In this document: one piece after another, positions 62,476-64,000 of the stretch
Position numbering within the stretch: the first letter of the stretch is position 1
How the letters are laid out: the number at the start of each line of letters is the position of its first letter
Origin: Serilophus lunatus
Taxonomy: Eukaryota > Chordata > Aves > Passeriformes > Eurylaimidae
Length of the DNA stretch: 64,000 nucleotides
Assembly (NCBI GenBank): GCA_013399895.1
Contig: VXBA01004859.1
Coordinates: 1,965,973 to 2,029,972 of the forward strand
Direction of reading: 5' to 3'
Program-made: the position numbers and the translations under genes
Notes under the pieces: model-generated
Told to the model about the DNA's origin: nothing
What the model saw: the letters and a program-made list of their open reading frames with translations, nothing else
The model's database searches: none

Positions 62476-63181
62476 TCACTGTGGAGCTGAGATGACTGCT
62501 CCCAACTTGGGAACATGAGGGAACTCCTGGAGAAGGAATACTTGAGGTTTCACCAGCCAGGGTTTGTTTTTTGCATAGACAGAGTGTGATCTGAGTGTGA
62601 GGAGGCAATATGCAGTCAGGTGGAGGTATGGGAATTACAGGCTATCTGTAGGAACATAGCTCACATTGGAGGATTGATGCAGTACAGCAGGGGTTATTTT
62701 TTTAAAAAAAGTCTGAAAACAAAGTGAATGTAAACAGTTAAATATTTCTGTTATCATTTTCCTTGAATTTTTGATCTATCAGGCAGGTATTCCTCAAATT
62801 CTTTCTGCTCTTGATGAATTACTTGAGCAAACATTGACTTTATCAGGGATTTATTCTGGTGTCTGGTTGTCTGCATTCTCTCTGCTGGTTTTTCTCATTA
62901 AGGTGTTGCAAGCCTTTTTTTTCTTTGCTTGCCTAAAACTAAAATCTACAATTGCAGAAATAATTTGCAGCATTTGAGTAGAAGAACTGAAAAAGCGTTG
63001 ACTTGCAATGCATAGATACATTTTCCACTGACTCTTAAAGCCAGCACAGTCTTTAAGCATCAAAGATGCTGCTACCAGAATATGAATATGTTGCTAGGAG
63101 TTAAGGTTAAAGAGTAAATTTCTGTTGCTATATGGACAGCTTGTAACAGAGCTCATGAACAGCTAATGCATGAAATGAATC

Positions 63182-63195
63182 TTTTTTTTTTTTTT
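63182..63195 (+). repeat. Poly-T tract (T14)
   Basis: Simple homopolymer between the MIR-like and CR1 relics. Confidence 0.9.
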
Positions 63196-63627
63196 CCTCC
63201 CTTGACTGAGTGTACAGAAGATTTGCAGCTCATTCTGGGAAGAGGATGCAGTGAGAGGAAAGGAGTGGGAGGGAGCTGCAGTTTCGGAGGTTCACAGGAG
63301 TGCTGGTACTTGGGGCAGGTGATGTAAAGGTGCTGTGGGTCAGAGGCTGGGGTGTGTGGATGGCACAGCTTCCTGCATGGCTTTTGCATCTGTAGTTTTC
63401 CCAAGGAACAGGAGTTTGCTTTGTATATTGGAAGCAGATCCTTTGCCATGTTTATTGAGCTGTGTAATGACCTTAGTACTTCTCTTCCAGGCTTGTATTG
63501 CTGGACCATACTAATTTTGATAGGCTGTCCTTTAAATTAATTCAAATCCAACTCAACAAGCAGCAATACAGTGAATTGTGAAACTGCTTCATGGCCAGGA
63601 TAGACCAAAATGGGTGTTGTCTTAAAA

Positions 63628-63832
63628 AGCACCCCAAGCTCTCTCACCCTGTCTCTATAGCAGAGCCCTCAGAGCATCTCTGTGACCTCTAGACTCATCC
63701 CAGCAGCTCCAGATCCTTCTGATGTTTGGGGCACCATTGCTGGAGGCAGCACTGCAGGTGGAGGTCTCAGGAAAGCAGAGCAGAGAGGGAGAATCCCCTC
63801 CCTCCACCTGCAGGGGATCAGCCCAGGACGCA
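63628..63832 (-). mobile_element. CR1 LINE fragment (3' end of ORF2), decayed
   Basis: Read on the minus strand, this matches the end of the CR1 non-LTR retrotransposon as I know it from birds. The order is: cagcccagga-like block, gaggGAGG-GATTCT, CTCTGCTCTGCT, tGAGACC-CCACCTGCAGT, CCCCAAACAT-AGAAGGA, GAGCTG, then the AGAGG.CAC, GCTCT and GAGAGAGCTTGGG blocks. The encoded stretch REGILPLCSAFLRP corresponds to the conserved C-terminal part of the CR1 reverse-transcriptase ORF. An extra base after it shifts the frame, and later substitutions add stops, so the copy is dead. The 3' UTR and terminal short repeats are not recognisable at the low-coordinate end. CR1 is the main LINE of birds and other reptiles. 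Boundaries are approximate. Confidence 0.85.
63752..63813. repeat. 13-bp perfect inverted repeat within the CR1 relic
   Basis: CTGCAGGTGGAGG (63752-63764) and CCTCCACCTGCAG (63801-63813) are exact reverse complements across a 36-nt loop. Both arms lie in conserved CR1 sequence, where the source copies are only partly complementary, so the perfect stem is partly a product of drift. Confidence 0.9.
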
Positions 63833-64000
63833 CTGAACACATACCTGTGCATTTTGGTCTGAGTTTGTTAATGAATGCACCCGTGTGTATTTACACACAG
63901 CAGCACCAAATAATTTTGACAACGGGCTTGAATGTTTTGAAAATAAAGGTGTTGATGCAATTACCTAGTGTTTGTCAGGTTTAAAGAGCAGTACTGCAGG

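Larger units (their letters stand above)
62341..64000 (+). other. IGF1R: IGF1R intron 2, end of window, with ancient retroelement relics
   Basis: This end of the window holds the clearest mobile-element traces: a MIR-like SINE on the + strand and a truncated CR1 LINE on the - strand, with a T14 tract (63182-63195) between them. The remaining sequence is unassigned intron. The intron is still open at base 64000. Confidence 0.75.

Noticed and set aside
1..64000. CRISPR arrays, operons, phage or toxin-antitoxin systems, tRNA or rRNA genes
   Set aside because: The sequence is clearly a vertebrate intron-exon-intron context. No regular spaced repeats, clover-leaf genes or dense coding were found.
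27248..64000. IGF1R exon 3
   Set aside because: Searching the frames for the expected cysteine-rich continuation found nothing, and intron 2 is known to be very long in IGF1R.

Overview
The window is a piece of a large vertebrate gene, the insulin-like growth factor 1 receptor (IGF1R), read on the + strand. It is most likely from a bird. The only protein-coding sequence I can support is IGF1R exon 2 at 26702-27247, which encodes the L1 ligand-binding domain and the start of the cysteine-rich region. Everything upstream is the 3' part of intron 1, and everything downstream is the first ~36.7 kb of intron 2. Exon 1 and exon 3 are not in the window. The bird assignment rests on three things: a decayed CR1 LINE at 63628-63832, no mammalian Alu, L1 or B1 sequence and a very low repeat load, and an exon-2 peptide that fits my memory of avian IGF1R. 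A non-avian reptile is not strictly excluded.

Layout: 1-840 is CpG-rich and looks like the downstream shore of the IGF1R promoter CpG island, so exon 1 probably lies a short way upstream. From 841 to 26701, intron 1 is unique, AT-leaning, CpG-poor DNA with homopolymers, a perfect 10-bp hairpin (7738-7761), an 11-bp CpG-containing direct repeat (11397-11424) and an AT-rich POU-octamer segment (10900-11115). Exon 2 has a textbook branch point, polypyrimidine tract, acceptor and donor. Its reading frame continues 15 codons into intron 2 and then stops, and is followed by AATAAA and a GT-rich element. This is a candidate intronic polyadenylation site that would give a truncated, soluble L1-only product. 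In intron 2 the most distinctive stretch is 35300-36700, which is unusually CpG-rich, has G-quadruplex-like G runs and contains the 40-N gap. An ancient MIR-like SINE (62355-62475) and the CR1 relic sit near the right edge.

I found no second gene, no RNA gene and no novel multi-gene system. The other open reading frames, up to about 195 codons, lack recognisable homology, repeat structure or exon signals, and are what long non-coding DNA gives by chance. The observations worth checking are regulatory or structural: the intronic poly(A) site, the intron-2 CpG-rich block, changes at ligand-contact residues, a 13-base motif recurring beside poly-C tracts, and several exact hairpins and palindromes.
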